A stretch of DNA of 64,000 nt from Pseudomonas sp. GD04019 (GTDB lineage Bacteria > Pseudomonadota > Gammaproteobacteria > Pseudomonadales > Pseudomonadaceae), in assembly GCF_029837695.1 (NCBI RefSeq), contig NZ_JAOEEA010000007.1, positions 124,001 to 188,000 on the forward strand. The letters run 5' to 3'. How positions within the stretch are numbered: the first letter of the stretch is position 1; each line of letters begins with the position of its first letter. This document shows positions 30,897 through 39,553 of this stretch, piece by piece. The notes under the pieces are model-generated. The model did no database searches and was not told the DNA's origin. It saw only the letters and a list, made by a program, of their open reading frames with translations. The translations under genes were made by a program, and so were the position numbers.

Positions 30897-32695
30897 AGCG
30901 AGGTCTCAAGAGTCGGTTGGCGCAGAAATTCGGGGCAGAAGCGCAGTTCCACGCATGTGCCCTGAGGCTTGCGCGCGGTGATGGCGAGCTTGCCGCCCAG
31001 ACTGCGGGCGCGTTCGTGCATGATGTTCAGGCCGTGGTGCAGGCGGGTGTCGAAGCCCGGCGTGATGCCAATGCCATCGTCCTCTATGAGCAGCTGCACT
31101 TCCTCGCCGGACTGCTGCAGTTTCATCCAGGCCTGTTCGGCATGGGCGTGGCGGGCGCAGTTGGAAAGTGCCTCGCGGGCGATCTGCAGCACATGGATCT
31201 GCTCCGTGGCCGATAGACTGAAGGCCAGCGCAGAGCTTTCGAACAGCACCCGGATGCCGCCGCGCTCGGCGAATTCGCGAGCGGTTTCGTCCAGTGCCTG
31301 CTCGATGCCGCCGTCCTGGATCTGCAGGCGGAAGGTGGTGAGCAGTTCGCGCAGCTGGCGGTAGGCGTTGTTCAGGCCATCGCGCAGCTCGTCACTGACC
31401 TCCAGCAGGCGCTCGCCTGCTTCGCCACGGCGGATCAGCGTCTGCAGGCGGCTCACCTGCAGCTTCATGTAGGACAGGGCCTGGGCCAGCGAGTCGTGCA
31501 GCTCGCGGGCAATGGTGGTGCGCTCGTCGAGCAGCAGCAGGCGGTTGTCCTGCTCGCGCTGGCGCTCCAGCGACAGCGAGGTGCCGATCAGGTGCGACAG
31601 CGCCTGGATCAGTTCGCGCTCCCAGGGGTGTGGCGAGTGGCGGTCGATGTAGTGGGCGCGCAACTCGCCGAGATTGTTACCCTGGGAGCTGATCGGGTAG
31701 ATCAGGCTGTTATGTCCGCCGTGACGCGTGCAGTTGGCACAGTCGGCGGGAGCGCAGATGTCCCGTGCGGCGCTGCCGTGCAGGGCGATCACATGTTCGA
31801 CCGGGTCCTGCGCGTCGCCTTTCAGGCACAGGCTCAGGCGCAGGCCGGGCAGGCGTTGCTGGAAGCTGTCGATCAGCGCGTCGAGCTGCCCGGCGTTGGC
31901 CGAGCTGCTGGCGAGGCTGCGGCTGCTCTGGTAGAGCAGCTCCAGGGCGGCATTGCTCTGGGCCAACTGCTGGGTCTTCTCGGCGACCCGCGATGCCAGG
32001 GTCAGGTGGGAGTCCTCGATGGCATCGGCCATGGCATTGAAGCTGTCGGCCATCTGCCCCAGCTCGTCGCTCGACCTGTACTCGATACGTGCGTTGAGGT
32101 CGCCACTGCGGAAGCGCTCGGTGGCGCCGACCAGCTCCTGCAGCGGGGTGATCACGCTGTTCTGCAACTCGAACATGCCTACCAGCAGGATCACCACCGT
32201 CATCAACAGTGCCGCACCCTGGATGCTCTGCTGCCAGCCCTGGCGTTTCTCGCTCTGCTTCTGCAGCAGCAGCACGAAGTGCTCGAGCTGGCCGATGAAG
32301 ACCTCCGACTGCTGCTGGAAGGTGATCCTGTCGCCGCGCTCCAGCGCCGGTAGCAGCTGGTCCTGCCAGCTGTCGCTGACGCTCTTGAAGGCTTGTGCCA
32401 CGGCGCTCTGGCCGTCGCTCTCGATCATGTGCTTGAGCGAGCTGCTGTCGAGCCGGCGCTGCATGTCGTCGCGCAGATGGGCGATGGCCTGGGGCGATGC
32501 ATTCGCCTCCAGCTGCCAGTTCAGGCGGTAGGTGGCCATGCGCAGGGAGCCTGCGGTGTTGATGGCCGCGGCGTCGTCCTCGCTGACCCAGGCAATCAGC
32601 ACGGCGCTGAAGGCGCTGGAGAAGGCGAGGGTGGCGATGAGCACCACCGCCAGGCCTGCGCGGGCGGGTAGGGAGCCTTTCAGCCAATCCAGCAT
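30893..32695 (-). CDS. narX: Nitrate/nitrite sensor histidine kinase NarX
   Basis: Membrane sensor kinase of 600 residues. The ATG at 32693-32695 follows GGAGG by 7 bases; a TTG 15 bases upstream overlaps that site and is rejected. TM1 is at about 14-36. The periplasmic domain starts with the nitrate-binding P-box INTAGSLRMATYRL (about 46-59). TM2 is at about 160-180, then HAMP, a central Cys-containing module (DICAPADCANCTRH) and an HPK7 kinase core with RELHDSLAQALSYMKLQVSR (autophosphorylated His) and the ATPase box LIEDDGIGITPGF. It is transcribed away from narK1 with a shared 233-base control region. Confidence 0.96.
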   Translation of the reverse strand: MLDWLKGSLPARAGLAVVLIATLAFSSAFSAVLIAWVSEDDAAAINTAGSLRMATYRLNWQLEANASPQAIAHLRDDMQRRLDSSSLKHMIESDGQSAVAQAFKSVSDSWQDQLLPALERGDRITFQQQSEVFIGQLEHFVLLLQKQSEKRQGWQQSIQGAALLMTVVILLVGMFELQNSVITPLQELVGATERFRSGDLNARIEYRSSDELGQMADSFNAMADAIEDSHLTLASRVAEKTQQLAQSNAALELLYQSSRSLASSSANAGQLDALIDSFQQRLPGLRLSLCLKGDAQDPVEHVIALHGSAARDICAPADCANCTRHGGHNSLIYPISSQGNNLGELRAHYIDRHSPHPWERELIQALSHLIGTSLSLERQREQDNRLLLLDERTTIARELHDSLAQALSYMKLQVSRLQTLIRRGEAGERLLEVSDELRDGLNNAYRQLRELLTTFRLQIQDGGIEQALDETAREFAERGGIRVLFESSALAFSLSATEQIHVLQIAREALSNCARHAHAEQAWMKLQQSGEEVQLLIEDDGIGITPGFDTRLHHGLNIMHERARSLGGKLAITARKPQGTCVELRFCPEFLRQPTLETSL

Positions 32696-32801
32696 GGCGG
32701 CTACCTCCAAAGAGTTCCGAGGGGCACGCAGGCCCGCGAAAGGCGCCTATTCAATTTTGTATCTAATTGATTTCAAAAGAATATTTTTCATATTTTCGGC
32801 C

Positions 32802-32817
32802 TATCCCTTTAGAGGTA
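32802..32817. promoter_or_regulatory. NarL binding site (7-2-7 heptamers) before narK1
   Basis: TATCCCT-TT-AGAGGTA: two facing TAYYYMT heptamers with the 2-base gap preferred by NarL. The right one (TACCTCT on the other strand) fits the consensus fully. The centre is about 94 bases before the predicted narK1 start and 53 bases before the ANR box. The AT-rich stretch 32754-32800 to its left could allow DNA bending. Confidence 0.68.
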
Positions 32818-32855
32818 TGTGGGCCAATGGTAGGAGCAGTGGCGGTCTGTGCTCC

Positions 32856-32869
32856 TTGATCTGGATCAA
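32856..32869. promoter_or_regulatory. ANR/DNR box and promoter of narK1
   Basis: TTGAT-CTGG-ATCAA, full consensus. A start near 32904 is predicted, and TAGCCT (32891-32896) is at the right place for the -10. The narK1 ATG is 25 bases further. Confidence 0.87.
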
Positions 32870-32928
32870 GAGAGACGAGGGGGCGGGGCATAGCCTGCGA
32901 GCCATGAGAGTCGCTTGGGAGAGCGGTC

Positions 32929-34197
32929 ATGGCGAGTCGGCAAGTGCAACAGGGGCTGGTGCTGGGAATGAGCACCGCTGCGTTCACCATCTGCTTCATG
33001 GTGTGGATGATGTTCGCGGTGCTCGGCGTGCCCATCAAGGAGCTGCTGCAGCTCAACGAGACCCAGTTCGGCCTGCTGGCTTCCACCCCGGTGCTCACGG
33101 GGTCCCTGGTGCGCCTGCCGCTGGGCATGCTCACCGACCGCTTCGGCGGGCGCATCGTCTTCTTCGTGCTGATGCTGGTCTGCGTGCTGCCGATCTACCT
33201 GATTAGCCAGGCCACCCAGTACTGGCAGTTCCTCGTGCTGGGGCTGTTCGTCGGCCTGGCCGGCGGCTCATTCTCGGTGGGCATCGCCTACGTCGCCAAG
33301 TGGTTCGAGAAGTCCAGCCAGGGTCTGGCGATGGGTATCTTCGGCGCCGGTAACGCCGGTTCCGCGCTGACCAAGTTCCTCGCCCCGGCGATCATCGCCG
33401 CGGCCAGCTGGCAGATGGTGCCTAAGGTCTACTCGGCGATCATGTTCATTTCCGCGCTGCTGTTCTGGTTCCTCACCTACGAGAACAAGGCGCATCGCGT
33501 ACCGAGCAGTGTGTCCCTCGGCGAGCAACTCAAGACCCTGAAGGACCCGCGTGTCTGGCGCTACTGCCAGTACTACTCGATCGTCTTCGGTGGCTACGTC
33601 GCGCTGGCCCTGTGGATGACCAAATACTACGTCCAGGAGTACGGCTTCAGCCTGCAGAGCGCGGCCCTGCTGGCCGCCTGCTTCTCCCTGCCGGGTGGCG
33701 TGCTGCGCGCCATCGGCGGCTGGATGAGCGACCGCTGGGGCGCCCACAGCGTCACCTGGTGGGTGATGTGGGTGAGCTGGGTATGCCTGTTCGTCCTGTC
33801 CTACCCGCAGACCGACTTCACCATACACACGGTCAACGGCCCGCAGACCTTCCATATCGGCCTCAACGTCTGGGTGTTCACCGCGCTGATGTTCGTCATG
33901 GGCATTGCCTGGGCCTTCGGCAAGGCCTCGGTGTTCAAGTACATCTCCAACGAATTCCCCGATCGCATGGGCGCCGTGTCCGGCATCGTCGGCCTGGCCG
34001 GCGGCCTGGGCGGCTTCGTCCTGCCGATCATGTTCGGCGCCCTGGTGGACCTCACCGGCGTGCGCAGCTCCTGCTTCATGCTGATGTACGGCGTGGTCTG
34101 GGTCTCCCTGATCTGGATGTACCTCAGCGAAGTTCGCAAAACCCCAGTCATGGGTTCCGGCTCCACCGGCCCCATGAGTTCTGCTTCCGACGCTTGA
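32929..34197 (+). CDS. narK1: Nitrate transporter NarK1
   Basis: Major facilitator protein of the NarK family, 422 residues and about 12 helices; NarK1 types are thought to import nitrate with protons. Family segments include RLPLGMLTDRFGGRIVFFVL, GLAGGSFSVGIAYVAKWFEK (nitrate signature, with G/A-rich helix) and the second signature GLAGGLGGFVLPIMFGALVD. The conserved arginine is in the first of these. It begins the narK1K2GHJI operon, 10 bases ahead of narK2, with an ANR/DNR box and a NarL site upstream. Confidence 0.94.
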   Translation: MASRQVQQGLVLGMSTAAFTICFMVWMMFAVLGVPIKELLQLNETQFGLLASTPVLTGSLVRLPLGMLTDRFGGRIVFFVLMLVCVLPIYLISQATQYWQFLVLGLFVGLAGGSFSVGIAYVAKWFEKSSQGLAMGIFGAGNAGSALTKFLAPAIIAAASWQMVPKVYSAIMFISALLFWFLTYENKAHRVPSSVSLGEQLKTLKDPRVWRYCQYYSIVFGGYVALALWMTKYYVQEYGFSLQSAALLAACFSLPGGVLRAIGGWMSDRWGAHSVTWWVMWVSWVCLFVLSYPQTDFTIHTVNGPQTFHIGLNVWVFTALMFVMGIAWAFGKASVFKYISNEFPDRMGAVSGIVGLAGGLGGFVLPIMFGALVDLTGVRSSCFMLMYGVVWVSLIWMYLSEVRKTPVMGSGSTGPMSSASDA

Positions 34198-34207
34198 GGA
34201 GACGAGC

Positions 34208-35623
34208 ATGTCTGCAACCAAGAATCCGACCATGGGGCAGCCGCCCCGGCAAGGCTCGGTGATCGAGGATTGGCGCCCCGAGGACCCGCACTTCTGGGGC
34301 TCCACCGGCAAGGCCATCGCCACCCGCAACCTGTGGATCTCGATCCCGGCGCTGTTCCTGGCGTTCGCCGTGTGGATGGTGTGGAGCACCGTGATCGTGC
34401 GCCTGAACGCCATCGGCTTCGGCTTCAGCACCGACCAGCTGTTCTGGCTGGCCGCGTTGCCGGGGCTGTCCGGGGCGACCTTCCGCATCTTCTACTCCTT
34501 CATGGTGCCGGTATTCGGCGGACGGCGCTGGACCGCGCTGAGCACGGCGTCGTTGCTGATCCCCTCGCTGTGGATGGGCTTCGCCGTGCAGGACCCGAGC
34601 ACTCCCTACAGCGTGTTCGTGATCATCGCCCTGCTGTGCGGTTTCGGCGGCGGCAACTTCGCTTCCTCGATGTCCAACATCAGCTTCTTCTATCCCAAGG
34701 CCCAGCAGGGCACCGCGCTGGGGCTGAATGCCGGGCTCGGCAACCTGGGCGTATCCGCCATGCAGTTCCTGGTGCCGCTGGTGATCGGCTTCGGCCTGTT
34801 CGGCGTGGTGGGCGGCAAGCCCCAGGAGCTGGCCGACGGCAGCCAGCTGTGGCTGCAGAACGCCGGTCTGATCTGGGTACCGCTGATCGCGGCGGTGACC
34901 CTGGCGGCCTGGTTCGGGATGAACGATCTGGCCAGTGCCAAGGCCTCCTTCGCCGAACAGGCGGTGATCTTCAAGCGCAAGCACAACTGGCTGATGTGCT
35001 GGCTATACCTGGCTACCTTCGGCTCCTTCATCGGTTTTGCCGCGGCCTTCCCGCTGCTGATCAAGACCTCCTTCCCGGAAGTCACCGCGCTCAAGTTCGC
35101 CTTCCTCGGCCCATTGGTCGGCGCCCTGGTGCGTCCGCTGGGCGGCTGGGTGGCCGACAAGCTCGGTGGTGCGCGGGTCACCCTGTGGAACTTCGTGCTG
35201 ATGATTGGCGCCGTGTTCGGGGTGATCGCCTTCCTGCCGCAGAACGGCCAGGGCGGCAATTTCTACGGTTTCCTCGCCATGTTCATGCTGCTGTTCGTCA
35301 CCACCGGCATCGGCAACGGCTCCACCTTCCGCATGATCCCGGTGATCTTCCGCACCCTGCACGAGCGCGCGAGCGCCGGCAAGGGAGCAGCGGTCCGCGA
35401 GCAGGCGCTCAAGGCCGCCGGCAAGGAGTCGGCCGCGGTGCTCGGCTTCAGCTCGGCCATCGGGGCCTTCGGCGCCTTCTTCATTCCCAAGTCCTTCGGC
35501 AGCTCCATCGCCCTCACCGGCGGGCCCGAGGTCGCCCTGTATCTGTTCGTTGGCTACTACGTCAGCTGCATCCTGGTCACCTGGTGGTGGTACTCGCGCA
35601 AGGGCGCGCAGACCCCCTGCTGA
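34208..35623 (+). CDS. narK2: Nitrate/nitrite transporter NarK2
   Basis: Second NarK-family MFS protein, 471 residues; NarK2 types are regarded as nitrate/nitrite antiporters and are the ones needed for nitrate respiration in P. aeruginosa. Signatures are CGFGGGNFASSMSNISFFYP (about 143-162) in the N half and FSSAIGAFGAFFIPKSFG in the C half. Compared with NarK1 it has an N-terminal extension (about 40 residues with HFWGSTGKAIATRNLWISIP) and a longer central loop. A GGAG precedes the ATG. The narG start follows after 67 bases. Confidence 0.95.
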   Translation: MSATKNPTMGQPPRQGSVIEDWRPEDPHFWGSTGKAIATRNLWISIPALFLAFAVWMVWSTVIVRLNAIGFGFSTDQLFWLAALPGLSGATFRIFYSFMVPVFGGRRWTALSTASLLIPSLWMGFAVQDPSTPYSVFVIIALLCGFGGGNFASSMSNISFFYPKAQQGTALGLNAGLGNLGVSAMQFLVPLVIGFGLFGVVGGKPQELADGSQLWLQNAGLIWVPLIAAVTLAAWFGMNDLASAKASFAEQAVIFKRKHNWLMCWLYLATFGSFIGFAAAFPLLIKTSFPEVTALKFAFLGPLVGALVRPLGGWVADKLGGARVTLWNFVLMIGAVFGVIAFLPQNGQGGNFYGFLAMFMLLFVTTGIGNGSTFRMIPVIFRTLHERASAGKGAAVREQALKAAGKESAAVLGFSSAIGAFGAFFIPKSFGSSIALTGGPEVALYLFVGYYVSCILVTWWWYSRKGAQTPC

Positions 35624-35690
35624 GTTTGCCTTCACCAATGATGACGAGCGCGGGGTTAACCGTCCGCGCTCAGCCTGAGAGGAAAAGAAA

Positions 35691-38600
35691 ATGAGCCACA
35701 TACTTGACCAGCTGCGCTTCTTCAACCGCAAGCAAGGAGAGTTCGCCGACGGTCACGGCGAGACCCGCAAGGAGTCGCGCGACTGGGAGAACGTCTACCG
35801 CGCGCGCTGGCAGTACGACAAGATCGTGCGATCCACCCACGGGGTGAACTGCACCGGATCGTGCTCCTGGAAGATCTACGTGAAGAACGGCCTGATCACC
35901 TGGGAAACCCAGCAGACCGACTACCCGCGTACCCGTAACGACCTGCCCAACCACGAGCCGCGAGGCTGCCCGCGGGGTGCCAGCTACAGCTGGTACATCT
36001 ACAGCGCCAATCGTCTGAAGTACCCCAAGGTGCGCAAGCCGCTGCTGAAGCTCTGGCGCGAGGCGCGCCGCACCCTGGCGCCGGTGGAGGCCTGGGCCAG
36101 CATCGTCGAGAACAAGGCCAAGGCCGAGTCCTACAAGAGCAAGCGCGGCATGGGCGGCTTCATTCGCTCCAGCTGGAACGAGGTCAACGAAATCATCGCT
36201 GCCTCCAACGTGTACACCATCAAACAGTACGGCCCGGACCGCGTGGTCGGCTTCTCGCCGATCCCGGCCATGTCCATGGTCAGCTACGCCGCCGGCTCGC
36301 GTTACCTGTCGCTGATCGGCGGCGTGTGCCTGAGCTTCTACGACTGGTACTGCGACCTGCCGCCATCCTCGCCGCAGGTGTGGGGCGAGCAGACCGACGT
36401 GCCGGAGTCGGCCGACTGGTACAACTCCAACTACATCATCGCCTGGGGCTCCAACGTTCCGCAGACCCGTACCCCCGACGCCCACTTCTTCACCGAGGTG
36501 CGCTACAAGGGCACCAAGACCGTGGCCATCACCCCGGACTACGCCGAGGTGGCCAAGCTCACCGACCTCTGGCTCAACCCCAAGCAGGGTACCGACGCGG
36601 CGCTGGCACAGGCCTTCGCCCACGTCATCTTCAAGGAATTCCACCTGGAGAACCCCAGCGCCTACTTCACCGACTACGCCAAGCGCTACACCGACCTGCC
36701 GATGCTGGTGCTGCTCGAGGAGAAGGACGGCAGCTACCGCGCCGACCGCTTCCTGCGTGCCTCCGATCTCGACGGTGACCTCGGCCAGGACAACAACCCC
36801 GAGTGGAAGACCATCGCCGTGGACGCCGGCGGTGAACTGGTCTCGCCGCTGGGCTCGATCGGCTATCGCTGGGGCGAGAAGGGCAAGTGGAATATCGAGG
36901 CCCGCGAGGGCCGCGAAGGGCGCGGCGTCGACCTCAAGCTGAGCCAGCTGGACAGTGGCGAGGTGGCCGAAGTGGCCTTCCCGTACTTCGGCGGCCAGGC
37001 CCACGAGCATTTCACCCATGTGCCGGGCGAAGAGATTCAGCTGCGCCGCGTGCCGGTGCGTACCCTGATCCTCGCCGACGGCAGCCAGGGCAAGGTTGCC
37101 AGCGTGTTCGACCTGATGGCCGCCAACCTCGGCATCGACCGCGGTCTGGGTGGCGCCAACGTCGCCAACCACTATGACGACGACCGCGTGCCTGGCACCC
37201 CGGCCTGGCAGGAGAAGATCACCGGCGTCAGCCGCGAAAAGGCCATCCAGATCGCCCGCGAGTTCGCCGACAACGCCGACAAGACCAAGGGTCGCTCCAT
37301 GATCATCGTCGGTGCGGCGATGAACCACTGGTACCACATGGACATGAACTACCGCGGCCTGATCAACATGCTGATGTTGTGCGGCTGCGTGGGGCAGACC
37401 GGTGGCGGCTGGGCCCACTACGTCGGTCAGGAGAAGCTGCGCCCGCAGTGCGGCTGGCTGCCGCTGGCATTCGGCCTCGACTGGCACCGCCCGTCGCGGC
37501 AGATGAACGGCACCAGTTTCTTCTACAACCACAGTTCGCAGTGGCGCCACGAGAAGATGAGCATCCACGAGGTGCTTTCGCCCCTGGCCGACAAGAGCCA
37601 GTTCCCCGAGCACATGCTCGACTACAACATCCGCGCCGAGCGTGCCGGCTGGCTGCCGAGCGCGCCGCAGCTCAACCGCAACCCGCTGCAGATCACCCGC
37701 GACGCCGCTGTGGCCGGCCTGGACGCCAAGGACTACGTGGTCAAGTCGCTGGCCGACGGCAGCCTGCGCTTCTCCTGCGAGCAGCCGGACAACCCGGTGA
37801 ACTTCCCGCGCAACATGTTCATCTGGCGCTCCAACCTGCTCGGCAGTTCGGGCAAGGGCCACGAGTACATGCTCAAGTACCTGCTGGGCACCAAGAACGG
37901 CGTGATGAACGAAGACCTCGGCAAACGTGCCGACGGCTTCAAGCCGAGCGATGCCGAGTGGGTGGACGAGGGCGCCATCGGCAAGCTCGACCTGGTCACT
38001 ACCCTCGACTTCCGCATGTCGTCCACCTGCGTTTACTCCGACATCGTCCTGCCGACCGCCACCTGGTACGAGAAGGACGACATGAACACCTCGGACATGC
38101 ACCCCTTCATCCATCCCCTGTCGGCGGCCATCGACCCGGCCTGGGAAGCCCGCTCCGATTGGGAGATCTACAAGGGCATCGCCAAGGCCTTCTCCGAAAT
38201 GGCCAAGGGACACCTGGGCGTGGAGAAGGACCTGGTGACCGTGCCGCTGCTGCACGACACCCCCGGCGAACTGGCGCAGCCCTTCGGCGGCAGCGACTGG
38301 AAGACCGCGGGCGAGGCGCCGCAACCGGGCAAGAACTGCCCGAACATCACGGTGGTCGAGCGCGACTACCCGAACACCTACAAGAAGTTCACCTCGCTCG
38401 GCCCGCTGCTGGACAAACTCGGCAACGGCGGCAAGGGCATCAACTGGAACACCGAGCACGAGGTCGAGTTCCTCGGCGAGCTGAACTACAAGGTGCGCGA
38501 GGAGGGCGTCAGCCAGGGGCGGCCGAAGATCGAGTCGGCCATCGACGCGGCCGAGGTCATCCTCTCGCTGGCCCCGGAAACCAACGGCCATGTCGCGGTG

Positions 38601-39449
38601 AAGGCCTGGGCGGCGCTGTCGGAGTTCACCGGCCGTGACCACAGTCACCTGGCGCTGCCCAAGGAGCACGAGGCGATCCGCTTCCGCGACATCCAGGCGC
38701 AGCCGCGCAAGATCATCTCCAGCCCGACCTGGTCCGGCCTGGAAGACGAGCACGTCAGCTACAACGCCGGCTACACCAACGTCCACGAGCTGATCCCGTG
38801 GCGCACCATCACCGGCCGCCAGCAGTTCTACCAGGACCACCCCTGGATGCTGGCCTTCGGCGAGGGACTGATGAGCTATCGGCCGCCGATCAACACCCGT
38901 TCGACCGGCTACGTGCAGGGCAAGATGCCCAACGGCAACCCGGAGATCTGCCTGAACTGGATCACCCCGCACCAGAAGTGGGGCATCCACAGCACCTACA
39001 CCGACAACCTGATCATGCTCACCCTGAGCCGTGGCGGCCCGATCGTGTGGATGAGCGAGATCGACGCGAAGAAGGTCGGCATCGAAGACAACGACTGGAT
39101 CGAGTGCTTCAACGCCAACGGTGCGCTGACCGCTCGTGCGGTGGTCAGCCAGCGGGTGAAGGAAGGCATGGTGATGATGTACCACGCCCAGGAACGCATC
39201 GTGAACGTGCCCGGCGCGGAGAGCACCAAGACCCGCGGCGGCCACCACAACTCGGTGACCCGTGTGGTGCTCAAGCCCACCCATATGATCGGCGGCTATG
39301 CCCAGCTGGCCTATGGCTTCAACTACTACGGCACCGTGGGCTGCAACCGTGACGAGTTCGTGGTGGTGAGAAAAATGAACAAGGTGGACTGGCTGGATGG
39401 CCCCAATGGGGACGACCTGCCACAACCGCTGCCGACCGAGATCGAGTGA
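35691..39449 (+). CDS. narG: Respiratory nitrate reductase alpha subunit NarG
   Basis: Catalytic subunit of the cytoplasm-facing membrane nitrate reductase, with bis-MGD molybdenum cofactor and the FS0 cluster. It has 1252 residues. FS0 ligands His50, Cys54, Cys58 and Cys93 are in STHGVNCTGSCSWKIYVKNG and EPRGCPRGASY. ESADWYNSNYIIAWGSNVPQ holds the Asp molybdenum ligand. MNRGLI-type pterin-binding segments run through the centre (GAAMNHWYHMDMNYRGLINM). There is no twin-arginine signal, as expected for Nar type. It forms NarGHI with the following genes. Transcription depends on the upstream narK1 promoter region; no separate promoter is obvious in the 67-base gap. Confidence 0.97.
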   Translation: MSHILDQLRFFNRKQGEFADGHGETRKESRDWENVYRARWQYDKIVRSTHGVNCTGSCSWKIYVKNGLITWETQQTDYPRTRNDLPNHEPRGCPRGASYSWYIYSANRLKYPKVRKPLLKLWREARRTLAPVEAWASIVENKAKAESYKSKRGMGGFIRSSWNEVNEIIAASNVYTIKQYGPDRVVGFSPIPAMSMVSYAAGSRYLSLIGGVCLSFYDWYCDLPPSSPQVWGEQTDVPESADWYNSNYIIAWGSNVPQTRTPDAHFFTEVRYKGTKTVAITPDYAEVAKLTDLWLNPKQGTDAALAQAFAHVIFKEFHLENPSAYFTDYAKRYTDLPMLVLLEEKDGSYRADRFLRASDLDGDLGQDNNPEWKTIAVDAGGELVSPLGSIGYRWGEKGKWNIEAREGREGRGVDLKLSQLDSGEVAEVAFPYFGGQAHEHFTHVPGEEIQLRRVPVRTLILADGSQGKVASVFDLMAANLGIDRGLGGANVANHYDDDRVPGTPAWQEKITGVSREKAIQIAREFADNADKTKGRSMIIVGAAMNHWYHMDMNYRGLINMLMLCGCVGQTGGGWAHYVGQEKLRPQCGWLPLAFGLDWHRPSRQMNGTSFFYNHSSQWRHEKMSIHEVLSPLADKSQFPEHMLDYNIRAERAGWLPSAPQLNRNPLQITRDAAVAGLDAKDYVVKSLADGSLRFSCEQPDNPVNFPRNMFIWRSNLLGSSGKGHEYMLKYLLGTKNGVMNEDLGKRADGFKPSDAEWVDEGAIGKLDLVTTLDFRMSSTCVYSDIVLPTATWYEKDDMNTSDMHPFIHPLSAAIDPAWEARSDWEIYKGIAKAFSEMAKGHLGVEKDLVTVPLLHDTPGELAQPFGGSDWKTAGEAPQPGKNCPNITVVERDYPNTYKKFTSLGPLLDKLGNGGKGINWNTEHEVEFLGELNYKVREEGVSQGRPKIESAIDAAEVILSLAPETNGHVAVKAWAALSEFTGRDHSHLALPKEHEAIRFRDIQAQPRKIISSPTWSGLEDEHVSYNAGYTNVHELIPWRTITGRQQFYQDHPWMLAFGEGLMSYRPPINTRSTGYVQGKMPNGNPEICLNWITPHQKWGIHSTYTDNLIMLTLSRGGPIVWMSEIDAKKVGIEDNDWIECFNANGALTARAVVSQRVKEGMVMMYHAQERIVNVPGAESTKTRGGHHNSVTRVVLKPTHMIGGYAQLAYGFNYYGTVGCNRDEFVVVRKMNKVDWLDGPNGDDLPQPLPTEIE

Positions 39450-39460
39450 GGAGAGCTGCC

Positions 39461-39553
39461 ATGAAGATCCGTTCACCCAAGGTGGCAACGCATGGTCCCC
39501 GGACCATCGCGGCGCGAGATATCCAGGTTCCGGTTGTGGAGACAGCACAATGA
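39461..39553 (+). CDS. Small 30-codon ORF between narG and narH, coupled to narH
   Basis: An ATG 6 bases after a strong GAGGAGAG opens a 30-codon frame beginning MKIRSPKVATHGPRTIAARD and ending VETAQ. Its TGA overlaps the narH ATG (ATGA). The first five residues, MKIRS, are the same as those of NarH, but the two frames differ by +1 or -1, so it is not an N-terminal extension of NarH. It could be a small protein, or a leader whose translation delivers ribosomes to narH. It may also be the trace of a short duplication of the narH start. No homolog is known to me. Confidence 0.5.
   Translation: MKIRSPKVATHGPRTIAARDIQVPVVETAQ

Noticed and set aside
39397..39549. N-terminal extension of NarH reading back into narG
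   Set aside because: NarH relatives start at MKIRSQ; the extra residues are an out-of-frame reading of the narG end.
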